A DNA stretch of 64,000 nucleotides from Hymenobacter gelipurpurascens (GCF_900187375.1 NZ_FYEW01000001.1:1550001-1614000); one strand, 5' to 3'; shown: positions 17,704 through 26,450, counted from the first letter of the stretch. Made by a program: numbers and translations. The notes: generated by a model not told the origin, from the letters alone.

Positions 17704-19431
17704 CTACAGAAGCTCCCGTAGCGCAGACTGCTGTGAAATGCTGGCAAAAGGACCATCGAGCACAAGGCGGCCCTTTTGGAGCAAGGCCAGCCGGGGGCAT
17801 AGCTCCAGAAGGCGCACATCGTTGGAGGCCAGCACCACCGTCCAGGTTTGCGAGGGGTCCAGCAGGCGGCGCATAATGCGCAGGCGCTCGGCTGGCTCTA
17901 CTCCGGGCAGGAAATTATCGAGCAGCAGCAGCCGGGGCCTACTCACAAGGGCGCGGGCCAGCAGCAGCTTCTGTCGCACACTATCGGAGAAAGTCGTCCC
18001 GACGCTCAGGTGCGTTTTCAGGCCCTGCGGACGCGCGTAAAAGTCGTCGCGCAGGCCCACTAGCTCCAGCGCCCAGGCCACATCCTCGGCGCTGATGTGG
18101 GGCTGATCCAGGGTCAGGTTCTGGAGCAAGGTCCCCTCAAACAGGTTTTGGTGGGCAATGTTGGCGCCTACATACTGGCCTAGCGCCTCGCTGGAAATGT
18201 CCTGCAGGGCCATGCCCTCGTAGGCCACTACGCCGGTGTAGCCGGGCAGCAAACCCGCCAATACGCGCAACAACGTGGTTTTGCCGGAGCCATCGTAGCC
18301 GGCCAGCCCCAGATGCTCGCCCGCGGTCAGCTCCAGCGTCACATCCTGCAGCGGCTGCTTCTGCCCTCCCGGATACTGGTAGGTCAGGTGGCGTACTTCC
18401 ATGCGTAGGCCACTGGTTTGGGTGGGTAAAGGCAAGGTGCCGGTCGTGTGCGGCTCCAGCACGGGCAAGTCCAGTACATGGCCAATTTTATCGAGCGAAG
18501 TCAGGGCATCATACACCACATCCAGCTTGAGCAGCACTTTTTCTACAGCCGAGATGGTGAGGATAATCACGATTTCGGCGGCCACAAACTGCCCGATGTT
18601 GATTTGCTTGCTGATCAGCAGCCAGCACCCAATGATGAGCAGAGCAGCCGTAATCAGGGTTTTGAAAGCCACGAACCCCCAGAACTGCGTCAGGAGTACC
18701 CGGAAGTGGCTTTGGCGGGCTGAAAGGTAGCCGCCCACCAGCCCATCGGTGCGGCTGAGGGCCAGCTCCTGCCGGGGCGAGTGCCGGAACGTGTGCACCG
18801 TGCGGGCTACATCTTCCAGCCAGGCCACCACCTGATACTTGTATTTCGATTCGGCGAGGCTGGTTGTGAGGCCTTTAGGGCCGGTCACCCGAATCATGAG
18901 GGCCAGCAACGCTATCAGCAGCAAGCCGAAGGCAATGAAGATAGGATGATAAAAGGAGAGCAAAATCAGGCCGAACAGAATCTGCAGCGCCGCCGCCGAA
19001 AACTCTACCAGCAGCGTAGAAAGGCCTTTCTGTAGTGTGGGCGTATCGAGCAGCCGGTTCATCAGCTCCGGCAGGTACTGGTCGCCGAGCGACTCCGTGC
19101 GTACCCGCGGCAGGCGCACCGCAAAATCGAGGCTGACGCGGGCAAACAGGCGCTGCTGAATGAACTCCACCAGGTACAGCTGCATCACCTGCAGCGCCCC
19201 TACCAGGAACGTCCCGAACACAATAAAGCCAATCAGCACGACTAACGATGTGCTGACATCGCCGCTACTCACAAACCCGATGACGGACTGCACGCCCAGC
19301 GGCAACGTGAGGCTAATGAGGCCGGCCAGGGCCGCATATACATAGAGGTACGTGATGTCGCGCCGTTCCGAAGCCAGCAGGCGCAGCATCCGCTGGCCCG
19401 GCGTCAGGGAAGATTCAGTATGGTCGGCCAT
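17704..19431 (-). CDS. ABC exporter (membrane + ATPase fusion) with degraded ATPase motifs
   Basis: 575 residues: an N-terminal six-helix exporter domain (about 30-300) and a C-terminal nucleotide-binding domain. Walker A GYDGSGKT (378-385) and the Q-loop region AHQNLFEGTL are good. The signature is FSDSV (481-485) rather than LSGGQ, Walker B LLLLD is followed by Asn506 instead of the catalytic Glu, and the switch histidine is Asn (ASND, about 535-538). A homodimer would be expected to hydrolyse ATP slowly or not at all. No peptidase C39 domain is present. Genomic context (TetR, HlyD, TolC) is that of a type I-like export system; the substrate is unknown. Confidence 0.87.
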   Translation of the reverse strand: MADHTESSLTPGQRMLRLLASERRDITYLYVYAALAGLISLTLPLGVQSVIGFVSSGDVSTSLVVLIGFIVFGTFLVGALQVMQLYLVEFIQQRLFARVSLDFAVRLPRVRTESLGDQYLPELMNRLLDTPTLQKGLSTLLVEFSAAALQILFGLILLSFYHPIFIAFGLLLIALLALMIRVTGPKGLTTSLAESKYKYQVVAWLEDVARTVHTFRHSPRQELALSRTDGLVGGYLSARQSHFRVLLTQFWGFVAFKTLITAALLIIGCWLLISKQINIGQFVAAEIVIILTISAVEKVLLKLDVVYDALTSLDKIGHVLDLPVLEPHTTGTLPLPTQTSGLRMEVRHLTYQYPGGQKQPLQDVTLELTAGEHLGLAGYDGSGKTTLLRVLAGLLPGYTGVVAYEGMALQDISSEALGQYVGANIAHQNLFEGTLLQNLTLDQPHISAEDVAWALELVGLRDDFYARPQGLKTHLSVGTTFSDSVRQKLLLARALVSRPRLLLLDNFLPGVEPAERLRIMRRLLDPSQTWTVVLASNDVRLLELCPRLALLQKGRLVLDGPFASISQQSALRELL

Positions 19432-19458
19432 AAGAAGGAGGTCAGAATTCAGGGGTCG

Positions 19459-20124
19459 TTATTGATTCAGGGTTCCGAAAGCCAGCCCTTCCAGAAAGGA
19501 ATAGATGTTGGCCTCGACGGCTTGTTCGCCAGAAGTATCGGTGAGGGAAGGCAGGTGCTGGGCAAAAAAGAGCTGCTTTCGCGAGGCCTCCAGCAACGTA
19601 CTTACCAGCGCATGTGGGTAGCGGTAGGTAGGCCGGATTTCGCTCACCATGCTCGCGATGTCGGCCACCAGCTGCTTGTGCTCCCGAAATAGCCCGCTCT
19701 GGTTGTTCTCATCCACATCGTGGGTGAGGTAAGATTTGGAGGCTTCGTTTACTACGATGCGGTGTAGCGCGGCCTCGTCCAGCTCGGTTGTGGGGTTGTC
19801 GTGGTGGGCCCGCGTCAGAATGCCCAGCACCAGCCGCAGCCGCTGGCTGGGGTCGGGGATGTTGTGGGTATGGAAACGGATCTGAAACCGAAGCCACGCC
19901 CAGTACCACGACACCAGGTACACCAGCAGCCGGTGCTTGCTTTCGAAGTAGCGGTACAGGGAGGCTTCTGTAGAGCCCATGCGGTGAGCCAACTTCTTGA
20001 ACGTGAACTGCTCTAGGCCTATCTCATCAATCAGCCGGATGCTCTCATTAATGAGCCGCCGGCCCAGCTCCGTATCCTGCGGATCGCGCAGATACAGTTT
20101 GTCGCTCAGGCAGATATCTCTCAT
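19459..20124 (-). CDS. TetR/AcrR-family transcriptional regulator
   Basis: About 221 residues from MRDICLSDKLYL (20124); the in-frame start at 20145 adds seven. The N-terminal helix-turn-helix reads GRRLINESIRLIDEIGLEQF then FKKLAHRMGSTEASLYRYFE, the standard TetR recognition helix. The C-terminal ligand domain is specific to this subgroup and gives no inducer. It heads the minus-strand export operon, 27 bases before the exporter gene, and probably represses it. A 13-bp perfect palindrome lies 26 bases upstream of the start. Confidence 0.88.
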   Translation of the reverse strand: MRDICLSDKLYLRDPQDTELGRRLINESIRLIDEIGLEQFTFKKLAHRMGSTEASLYRYFESKHRLLVYLVSWYWAWLRFQIRFHTHNIPDPSQRLRLVLGILTRAHHDNPTTELDEAALHRIVVNEASKSYLTHDVDENNQSGLFREHKQLVADIASMVSEIRPTYRYPHALVSTLLEASRKQLFFAQHLPSLTDTSGEQAVEANIYSFLEGLAFGTLNQ

Positions 20125-20150
20125 GTTCGTTCTCAGTTGCGCCACGGAAA

Positions 20151-20163
20151 GAAGTATTACTTC
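20151..20163. promoter_or_regulatory. Candidate TetR operator
   Basis: GAAGTATTACTTC is a perfect 13-base palindrome, 27 bases upstream of the TetR ATG and of a size typical for TetR half-site cores. That it is the operator is inference from position. Confidence 0.45.
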
Positions 20164-20439
20164 AGCTCTTGATAGCTTTACTTACAGCCGAGCTTGCAGG
20201 AGGCCATGCTGCCCATTGAAAAGCCGCCCTCCTACATCTCCCAGACTCGGGTACAAAGGTACCGCATGGCTCTACTGCCGAACTTAAGGCCAGATTAAAT
20301 GGGTCTTAAATCTTCATTAAAACAGCGGCAGCTGTTGGCACTTTGCTAGGCCACTTCCTCGCGGCATCTAGGCCCAGCTGAGCACGAAAGGGCCACGGGA
20401 AAAGCAAACGCCCAGAGCCTGCTATTCCTACTTAACCCT

Positions 20440-20464
20440 TGCCCGGTGTATCTGCGTACCTTTG
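20440..20464 (+). promoter_or_regulatory. Bacteroidota-type promoter
   Basis: TTG near 20440 and TACCTTTG near 20457-20464 are about 15 bases apart. The -7 box matches TAnnTTTG. The start of transcription would fall about 70 bases before the ATG at 20538. Confidence 0.55.
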
Positions 20465-20537
20465 CTGTCCGATGCGCTGGTATGGTTGCTGGCGTCGTCC
20501 TCTGTACTCTCACCTACTTTCTCTCCGGTCCTCTGTT

Positions 20538-22526
20538 ATGAGGTATTCCCTTGCTCTGCGACTTGCGGCTTTCTGTACTGGCCTAGGCCTGTCGGCTCCG
20601 GCCTTAGCTCAGCAGCCTACATCGCGCCCTACTACTGCCCCCACCGCAGCCCCCAAGAAGGCCACCACAGCCCCTGCAAAGCCGGCCACAAAGCCAGCTC
20701 CGGCGGCCACGACGCCAGCCAAAGCAGGAGCTGCTCCTACCAAAACCGCCGTTTCGGGCGCTAAAGCCACTGCTGCGCCAGCTGCCACTAAGCAGGCTGC
20801 TCAGGCCGGAGCAAAGCCCGCTACTCCGGCCGCCGCTAGGCCTGCTGTGGTTTCGCCGCCCAAACCTACCGGGCCTCCCCTGCCAGCCAACCTGGGCTCC
20901 ACTGACCCCAACACGCGCTACAAAAACGGCAAAACGCTCCTTGAGCAAACCCGCTACGATCTGGCCATGCAGGAGCTGGAGCCGCTCACGCGCCCCGGCA
21001 GCAAGTTTGAGCGCGCCCCCGAAGCCGGCTATCTCTACGCCGTGGCGGCCAGCCGCGCCAAGAAGTGGGCCGAAGCTGAGCAGATGCTTAACCTGATTCG
21101 TAACCAGTACCCGCAGTGGCCTAACCTGCCCGAGGCGCTGTTTCTGCAAGGTCAGGTGTCGTTTGAGCAGAACGATTTCGACAATGCACTTAGAGTGCTG
21201 GCCCAACTCCCCTCCGACCGCCTAGCGACGGAGCGCGAGAACATGAAGGCCCTGTATCTGCCCCGCATCAAGGACAAGGCCACATTCCAGAGCCTGCTCA
21301 AAACCTATCCGCAGGAAGCGGCGCTGGGACGCGCGTACGCCAACAAGCTAGCCAATGGCGGCTGGTACACCGATGCCGACAAAGGCCAGCTCGACCAGCT
21401 CATCACGCAGTTTTCTCTTGATCGGGCCCGCTACACCCCGCAGCCCCGGGCCCAGAAGAAAAGCACCTACAATATTGGGGTGCTCCTCCCCTTCGAGTTC
21501 AACGACCCGAGCTGGGAAAAGCAACGCAAAAATCAGTTCGTGACCGACCTGTATGCCGGCATGCGCTTAGCCCAGGACTCCTTGCAGCGCGAAGGCCGCC
21601 CCGTGCAGCTCTTCGCCTACGATACCGGCGCCGATACCCTGCAGCTCAAGCAAGTGCTGGCGCTGCCCGAGGTAGCCTCCATGGACATGATTATCGGGCC
21701 GGTGTACAAATCGGGCAGCAAGATTCTGGCCCGCTTCGCACAGCAGAAGCAGATCCTGTGCGTTAATCCGCTTTCTCAGGATGGCGACTTGGTTCTGGAC
21801 AACCCTTGGTATTACCTCTATGAGCCCAGTGCCGCCACCCAGGGCCGACAAGCCGCTGAGTTTGCGTTTAACCGCTTGGGCGGCCCGCGCACGGCCGTGG
21901 TTCTCTACGAAGACAGCAAAGACGAAGCTTCCTTTGGAGTGGCCTACAAACAGGCCTACGAGGCGCTAGGCGGCAAAGTCCTGGAGCTGCGCCGCATCAA
22001 TTCCGATGTGGAAGAGTCCATGGCCGCTGGGTTTGCAGGCCTGGATCTGAAGTCTGTAGGCCACTTGGTGGTGGCTTCTGATGGCAAGAAGGCTGGCCCC
22101 TATACCTTCGGGGTGATGCAGGCCCAGGCTACGCGCCCGGCCCTCATCACCTATGCGTCCTGGCTCGACAACAACCGCGTAAGCCTAGGCCAGTTGAATG
22201 CCCGCAGCGTGTACTTTGTGCATCCCAAATTCCTCGACAAAACCAATCTGGGGGTGCGCCGCTTCCGCCAGTTGTACACCCAGCGGCAGAACCTGCCCCC
22301 CTCCGTATTTGCCTTTTCAGGCTTCGAGATGCTGTACTACTTCGGCTCTCAGCTCCACCAGAACGGCCCCGATTTTCAGGAGGCGCTGGCCAATGGCGGC
22401 CCGGTTTCCGGCACGGTGTTCCAGGGCATCGGCTACCCCGGCGGCTCTCACGACAACCAGTACGTGCCCATCACCAAAATGGAGCGCCTGGAGCTTGAAG
22501 TGCTGAACCCGGTGGGCATCAGGTAG
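20538..22526 (+). CDS. Exported TPR + periplasmic-binding (LpoA/ABC substrate-type) fusion
   Basis: 662 residues. The signal peptide is MRYSLALRLAAFCTGLGLSA, cut near ALAQQ. Residues about 25-115 are an Ala/Pro/Thr/Lys low-complexity linker. A tetratricopeptide part follows (about 125-290, including YDLAMQELEPL and WAEAEQMLNLIR). Then comes a type I periplasmic-binding fold (about 305-650: YNIGVLLPFEF, MDMIIGPVYKSG, RTAVVLYEDSKDEASFG, GHLVVASDG). This layout resembles LpoA-type activators of peptidoglycan synthases and is also used by Bacteroidota amino-acid-binding-like proteins. No transporter genes are adjacent, so a structural or regulatory role in the periplasm is more likely than uptake. 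The start at 20538 is chosen for the signal peptide. Confidence 0.8.
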   Translation: MRYSLALRLAAFCTGLGLSAPALAQQPTSRPTTAPTAAPKKATTAPAKPATKPAPAATTPAKAGAAPTKTAVSGAKATAAPAATKQAAQAGAKPATPAAARPAVVSPPKPTGPPLPANLGSTDPNTRYKNGKTLLEQTRYDLAMQELEPLTRPGSKFERAPEAGYLYAVAASRAKKWAEAEQMLNLIRNQYPQWPNLPEALFLQGQVSFEQNDFDNALRVLAQLPSDRLATERENMKALYLPRIKDKATFQSLLKTYPQEAALGRAYANKLANGGWYTDADKGQLDQLITQFSLDRARYTPQPRAQKKSTYNIGVLLPFEFNDPSWEKQRKNQFVTDLYAGMRLAQDSLQREGRPVQLFAYDTGADTLQLKQVLALPEVASMDMIIGPVYKSGSKILARFAQQKQILCVNPLSQDGDLVLDNPWYYLYEPSAATQGRQAAEFAFNRLGGPRTAVVLYEDSKDEASFGVAYKQAYEALGGKVLELRRINSDVEESMAAGFAGLDLKSVGHLVVASDGKKAGPYTFGVMQAQATRPALITYASWLDNNRVSLGQLNARSVYFVHPKFLDKTNLGVRRFRQLYTQRQNLPPSVFAFSGFEMLYYFGSQLHQNGPDFQEALANGGPVSGTVFQGIGYPGGSHDNQYVPITKMERLELEVLNPVGIR

Positions 22527-22537
22527 GTTACACTATA

Positions 22538-22602
22538 GCGCGAAGCTCCAGCCTCGCGCCTCATCAGTATCTGTAGTATGGCGCGCCGCTGGAGCTTCGC
22601 GC
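22538..22602. repeat. Intergenic palindrome (GCGCGAAGCTCCAG type)
   Basis: 23-base arms, 21 of 23 matching, starting GCGCGAAGCTCCAGC and ending GCTGGAGCTTCGCGC, with a 19-base loop. It separates the TPR/binding-protein gene from hemL. There is no T tract, so it looks more like a dispersed repeat than a terminator. Confidence 0.75.
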
Positions 22603-22623
22603 AACCTTTCAGTTTCTCCTCGC

Positions 22624-23946
22624 ATGTCTCAATCCGTAGTTGCTCCCGAACTTACTCTCACCACCAGCGACACCCTGTTTACCCGCGCCAAAGAGCACAT
22701 TCCCGGTGGCGTAAACTCACCTGTGCGTGCCTTCCGGGCAGTAGGCGGGCACCCGGTATTTATGCAGTCGGCCAAAGGAGCCTGGCTGACTGATGTAGAT
22801 GGCAACCAATATCTTGATTTCATAAACTCTTGGGGCCCAATGATTTTGGGACATGCACCAGAACTAGTACTGGATGCAGTGCAGGAAGCCATCAAAGGCT
22901 CGTTGTCGTTTGGGGCGCCTACCCGCCGCGAGGTGGAGATGGCTGAGCTCATCAAGCAGATGGTGCCCAGCATCGAGAAAGTACGGTTGGTAAACTCCGG
23001 CACGGAAGCTACGATGTCGGCCATTCGGGTGGCGCGGGGCTATACAGGCCGCAACAAAATCATCAAGTTCGAAGGCTGCTACCACGGCCACGGCGACTCC
23101 TTCCTGATTGCTGCCGGCTCGGGTGCCCTTACCCTCGGCGCTCCCGACTCGCCGGGCGTAACGCAGGGCGTGGCCCAGGACACCCTCACGGTTCCTTACA
23201 ACGACCTCGCTGCTGCTGAGCAGATCATTCTCGCCAACGAAGGCCAGGTAGCTGCCCTGATTCTGGAGCCGGTTGTTGGCAATATGGGTTTGGTAGCCCC
23301 CCAGAAAGGCTACCTGCAGGGCCTGCGCGACTTGTGCACCCAGCACGGCATCGTACTCATTTTCGACGAGGTAATGACGGGCTTCCGCCTGTCGCGCGGT
23401 GGCGCGCAGGAGCTCTACGGCATCAAGCCCGACATGACGACTCTGGGCAAAATCATTGGCGGCGGCATGCCCGTGGGGGCCTACGGTGGCCGCCAGGACA
23501 TTATGGACCAGGTAGCACCGGCTGGCAAGGTCTACCAGGCTGGCACGCTCTCCGGAAACCCTATTGCTACGGCGGCCGGTATTGCACAGCTTACTTATCT
23601 GCAGGAAAACCCTGAGCTATACACCGAGCTCAACCGCATCAGCACGCGCATCGCCGATGGCACCCGCCAGATCTGCCAGGAGTTGGGCCTGAACTACACC
23701 GTCAATCAGGTGGGTTCAATGTTCAGCGTATTCTTCACTGATCAGCCCGTCAATAACCTCGAGGATGCCAAGAAATCAGATACTGAAGCCTTTGGACGCT
23801 ACTTCCGCGCCATGCTGCACCGCGGTATCTACCTCGCGCCGGCTCAGTACGAAGCGCTATTTGTGAGCACTGCCATCACCGACGAGCTAGCCGACGTGTA
23901 CCTCACGGCCTGCCGCGAAGCCATGCGCGAAGCACACGGCCTATAG
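22624..23946 (+). CDS. hemL: Glutamate-1-semialdehyde 2,1-aminomutase
   Basis: 440 residues of a fold-type I PLP enzyme. NSGTEATMSAIRVARGYTGR binds the cofactor phosphate side, FDEVMTGFR (247-255) carries the PLP-ring Asp, and Lys276 in TLGKIIGGGMPVGAYGG is the Schiff-base lysine. IPGGVNSPVRAF near the N-terminus is diagnostic for HemL rather than a general aminotransferase. It makes 5-aminolevulinate from glutamate semialdehyde in tetrapyrrole biosynthesis by the C5 route. No other hem genes are nearby. Confidence 0.96.
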   Translation: MSQSVVAPELTLTTSDTLFTRAKEHIPGGVNSPVRAFRAVGGHPVFMQSAKGAWLTDVDGNQYLDFINSWGPMILGHAPELVLDAVQEAIKGSLSFGAPTRREVEMAELIKQMVPSIEKVRLVNSGTEATMSAIRVARGYTGRNKIIKFEGCYHGHGDSFLIAAGSGALTLGAPDSPGVTQGVAQDTLTVPYNDLAAAEQIILANEGQVAALILEPVVGNMGLVAPQKGYLQGLRDLCTQHGIVLIFDEVMTGFRLSRGGAQELYGIKPDMTTLGKIIGGGMPVGAYGGRQDIMDQVAPAGKVYQAGTLSGNPIATAAGIAQLTYLQENPELYTELNRISTRIADGTRQICQELGLNYTVNQVGSMFSVFFTDQPVNNLEDAKKSDTEAFGRYFRAMLHRGIYLAPAQYEALFVSTAITDELADVYLTACREAMREAHGL

Positions 23947-24098
23947 GTCTAGTCTTCTGTTTTTAAAGCATTCAGAACCTGACTTAGCAAGAATATGTGT
24001 CGTACTCACGGCTCATTCCTGCTAGGCCAGGTTCTTTGTTTGTGGATACTGGCCTAGGGTTTTCTGATATGTCTTTCCGAACCATACCGGCAACCGGC

Positions 24099-24106
24099 TA
24101 CCTTTG
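24099..24106 (+). promoter_or_regulatory. -7 box before the membrane-anchored protein gene
   Basis: TACCTTTG matches TAnnTTTG and ends 20 bases before the ATG at 24127. No good -33 TTG is visible; TTTC near 24073 is the closest. Confidence 0.45.
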
Positions 24107-24126
24107 CGGCAAATCCATTTGCTGCT

Positions 24127-24996
24127 ATGCTCCGATTTCGTTCGATATTTCTGCTGCTGCTGTGGCTAGCCGTGCCCGGTGTGCTTCTGGCCCAAACGGA
24201 AACGCCCGCGGCGGCCAACAAGCGCCTCTTCGACCGCACTGTTGACGAACTAAACTTCCGCACCATGGAAACCGTCTACGACAAGACGTTTGCCCGCGGC
24301 AAGTTTCCGGCTGGGCTTCGCACCGCGAAGGCGCGCCGGGAATTCGATAGTTTCCCCGGCCGGCCCGATCTGCAGAAGCTTTTTCACAACTACAACGATG
24401 TATCGGAGCGCTTTAAAAGCCGTTTTGGCTCAGGCCGTGCCGATCTGGTCGAGTTTGAGAAGCAGCTGAATACGGTATTGGTCGACAAGAACTTCGAGTT
24501 TTTTGTGCGGGTGCTGCCTCGCGACGAGCGGGTTTCACTTATCCGGGCTTTGCAGCGGGTTATCAAGCTGGGTACGGCACAGTTCAATGCCTCCCAGGAC
24601 CCCGCTCCCGAGGAGCTGGCCGCCGATGGTGCTGCCGTACCGGCTCCAGCCGACGCGGAAGTAACGCCACCGGCCAACGCCGCGCCTGCTGCTATGGAAG
24701 ATGCGCAGCCTACTCCGGAAGGCAACCTCGCCTCAACGCCCGCCAGCTACCCTGCCCTGCGCCCCCTGGATGTTTCGCCTCGTCATGACTGGGTTGACTA
24801 CCTCACGTTGCTGCTGGCAGGCAGTTCCCTCCTGCTCACGCTATTCCTGATTACTGGCCCCCTGGCCGACCTGCGCAACCGCCTTGACGCTCTCAACGAT
24901 GAGTTAGAGGACCGAAAATCAGGCGCGGCCGCTACGCCCCGGCGCCGCTCCAATGCCCTGCCCGAAGACCGCTACGAAGACGATGACGAAAACTAA
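24127..24996 (+). CDS. Secreted/membrane-anchored protein of unknown function
   Basis: 289 residues. Signal peptide MLRFRSIFLLLLWLAVPGVLLAQ, a charged helical domain (about 30-155, including FDSFPGRPDLQKLFHNYNDV), and an Ala/Pro-rich linker (about 160-215). One strong membrane helix follows (about 224-245, YLTLLLAGSSLLLTLFLITG), then a short, highly charged cytosolic tail with LRNRLDALNDELEDR and a final DRYEDDDEN. With a cleaved signal peptide, the domain faces the periplasm and the tail the cytosol. I do not recognise the family. It could be a stator or adaptor-like protein, but nothing shows that. The dcd gene follows on the same strand. Confidence 0.75.
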   Translation: MLRFRSIFLLLLWLAVPGVLLAQTETPAAANKRLFDRTVDELNFRTMETVYDKTFARGKFPAGLRTAKARREFDSFPGRPDLQKLFHNYNDVSERFKSRFGSGRADLVEFEKQLNTVLVDKNFEFFVRVLPRDERVSLIRALQRVIKLGTAQFNASQDPAPEELAADGAAVPAPADAEVTPPANAAPAAMEDAQPTPEGNLASTPASYPALRPLDVSPRHDWVDYLTLLLAGSSLLLTLFLITGPLADLRNRLDALNDELEDRKSGAAATPRRRSNALPEDRYEDDDEN

Positions 24997-25098
24997 GAAC
25001 TGGGAAGTGAACAGCCTTTGTAATAGCTCTCTAAGCCGTTGCAAAGCCTGTTTTCGATTTCATTCTCAGTTCTTGATTCTTACTTTTTAATTGAACCC
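24993..25098. repeat. Hairpin-forming spacer before dcd
   Basis: CTAAGAACTGGGAA directly at the upstream stop can pair with TTCTCAGTTCTTGATTCTTA at about 25062-25083. The left half is purine-rich and the right pyrimidine-rich, ending a few bases before the dcd ATG. No Shine-Dalgarno site is visible. Confidence 0.55.
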
Positions 25099-25635
25099 AT
25101 GATTCTCACCGACCAGCAGATTCTCGCCGAAATAGAGCGCGGCAACATTGTTATCCAGCCCTACGACCGGACCTGCCTCGGCACCAACTCCTACGATGTG
25201 CACCTGGGCCGCTACTTGGCTACCTACCGCGATGCCGTGCTGGACGCGCGCAAGCACAACGAAATTGATGTCTTTGAAATCCCGGAGGAAGGCTTTGTGC
25301 TGCAGCCTGGCACGCTCTACCTAGGCGTTACGGAGGAGTACACCGAGAGCCATGCCCACGTGCCCTTCCTGGAAGGCAAGAGCAGCGTAGGCCGCCTTGG
25401 CATTGATATTCACGCCACCGCTGGCAAAGGCGACATCGGCTTCTGCAACACCTGGACGCTGGAAATCAGCGTTTCGATGCCGGTACGTGTGTATCACCTG
25501 ATGCCCGTAGGCCAACTCATCTACTTCGCCGTGCAAGGCGATGTCGAAACGTTTTATAACCGCAAAGCCAACGCCAAGTACAACGAGCGCACCACTAAGC
25601 CGGTGGAGTCCATGATGTGGAAAAACCAGTTTTAG
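25099..25635 (+). CDS. dcd: dCTP deaminase
   Basis: 178 residues, the usual length. SYDVHLG is near the N-terminus, FEGKSS-like LEGKSSVGRLGIDIHATAG gives the nucleotide site, and GFCNTWTLEISV supplies the catalytic Glu. The C-terminal YNRKANAKYNERT is the flexible lid typical of the family. It converts dCTP to dUTP for thymidylate synthesis. ATG 25099 (MILTDQQI) is chosen over an upstream in-frame start at 25039 that would lie inside the spacer hairpin. The Dcd/Dut bifunctional form is possible but not distinguishable here. Confidence 0.95.
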   Translation: MILTDQQILAEIERGNIVIQPYDRTCLGTNSYDVHLGRYLATYRDAVLDARKHNEIDVFEIPEEGFVLQPGTLYLGVTEEYTESHAHVPFLEGKSSVGRLGIDIHATAGKGDIGFCNTWTLEISVSMPVRVYHLMPVGQLIYFAVQGDVETFYNRKANAKYNERTTKPVESMMWKNQF

Positions 25636-25670
25636 CCTAGGCCACCTGGTCGCCTACTTAGGCTCCAAGC

Positions 25671-25738
25671 AAAGGATCTTATCTGATGAGAAAGCAAGGC
25701 TGCTAGGCCAGTTGCTTCTTATCATGTAAGATCCTTTC
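25671..25738. repeat. Inverted repeat after dcd (AAAGGATCTTAT type)
   Basis: Arms of about 27 bases (AAAGGATCTTATCTGATGAG and its near complement) surround a loop containing CTAGGCCAG. Arm words are close to those of the element at 54681-54748 (AAAGGACCTGATTC). It may double as a terminator for dcd. Confidence 0.7.
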
Positions 25739-25904
25739 TGTTAAGTAAGCTGGGCAGTTGAAGGGAAAAGGATTTATATGTTTTAGATATAGAATAAACT
25801 CCCTGGCACAGTTTTTCGTTAATAACCAGACAAGCCACCTGATTTCAACCACCCTTGAATAGGGAAGCTGACTTAGATTGTTGACTTAAAACGTGCAGAT
25901 ACAG

Positions 25905-26420
25905 ATGAGAAAGCAACTTGCTACCGCCGCTCTGCTGCTCGCCGCTTTCGGCGCGCAGGCTCAGCAAGGTCCCTCGTTGGTCCAACCCCAGGATAAAACC
26001 AAGCCTTCACTTCGGCTGAATCCGGTGCAGGAGCGTGCCAGGCGCCTCTCCGACCAGATGGCCCGCGACCTGCGCCTCAATGGCTACCAGACCACCAAGC
26101 TGCGTGCTATCAATGAAGAGAAAGTAGCAAAAATGGCCGCTATTGAGCAGCGCCATGCCGGCAACCAGAAAGTAATTACCGAGCAGTGCGACGCCGTATG
26201 CCGGGAGCGTGATAAGGAGCTTCAGGCGGTTCTGTCGAACGACCAGTACAGCAATTACTACGACTCGCGTGCTGCTTTTCGTAAGTATGACCGAGATTAC
26301 GCGGCACAATCCAGCAATGCCATTTTCGTAAACTCGGTGCAGAACCCAATGCCAGCCAGCAGCAAAGGTGCTACTATTGGGCCAAGCAGAACAACTACTG
26401 CTGCCCCAACAACCCGTTAG
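25905..26420 (+). CDS. Small exported helical protein, Spy/CpxP-like in outline
   Basis: 171 residues. Signal peptide MRKQLATAALLLAAFGAQAQ, then a helical charged segment (about 45-125) with LSDQMARDLRLNGYQTTKLR and later ELQAVLSNDQYSNYY. This resembles the L-T/S-x-x-Q helical motif of Spy/CpxP-type periplasmic chaperones; two cysteines (QCDAVC) may form a disulfide. The C-terminus is Ser/Thr/Pro/Ala-rich. Assignment to that superfamily is inference from pattern. The ATG at 25905 is preferred to a GTG at 25893. Confidence 0.7.
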   Translation: MRKQLATAALLLAAFGAQAQQGPSLVQPQDKTKPSLRLNPVQERARRLSDQMARDLRLNGYQTTKLRAINEEKVAKMAAIEQRHAGNQKVITEQCDAVCRERDKELQAVLSNDQYSNYYDSRAAFRKYDRDYAAQSSNAIFVNSVQNPMPASSKGATIGPSRTTTAAPTTR

Positions 26421-26450
26421 ATTGCAGTGGCCTAGGCCACTTGGTTATAT

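Larger units (their letters stand above)
20125..20537. other. Divergent intergenic region, no gene
   Basis: 413 bases between the TetR gene and the plus-strand TPR/binding protein. It holds the palindrome at 20151-20163, an A/T-rich tract with repeated CTTAAAT/CTTCATTAAA words near 20300, CTAGGCC words at about 20346 and 20370, and a promoter near 20440-20464. No open frame has coding character. Confidence 0.6.
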
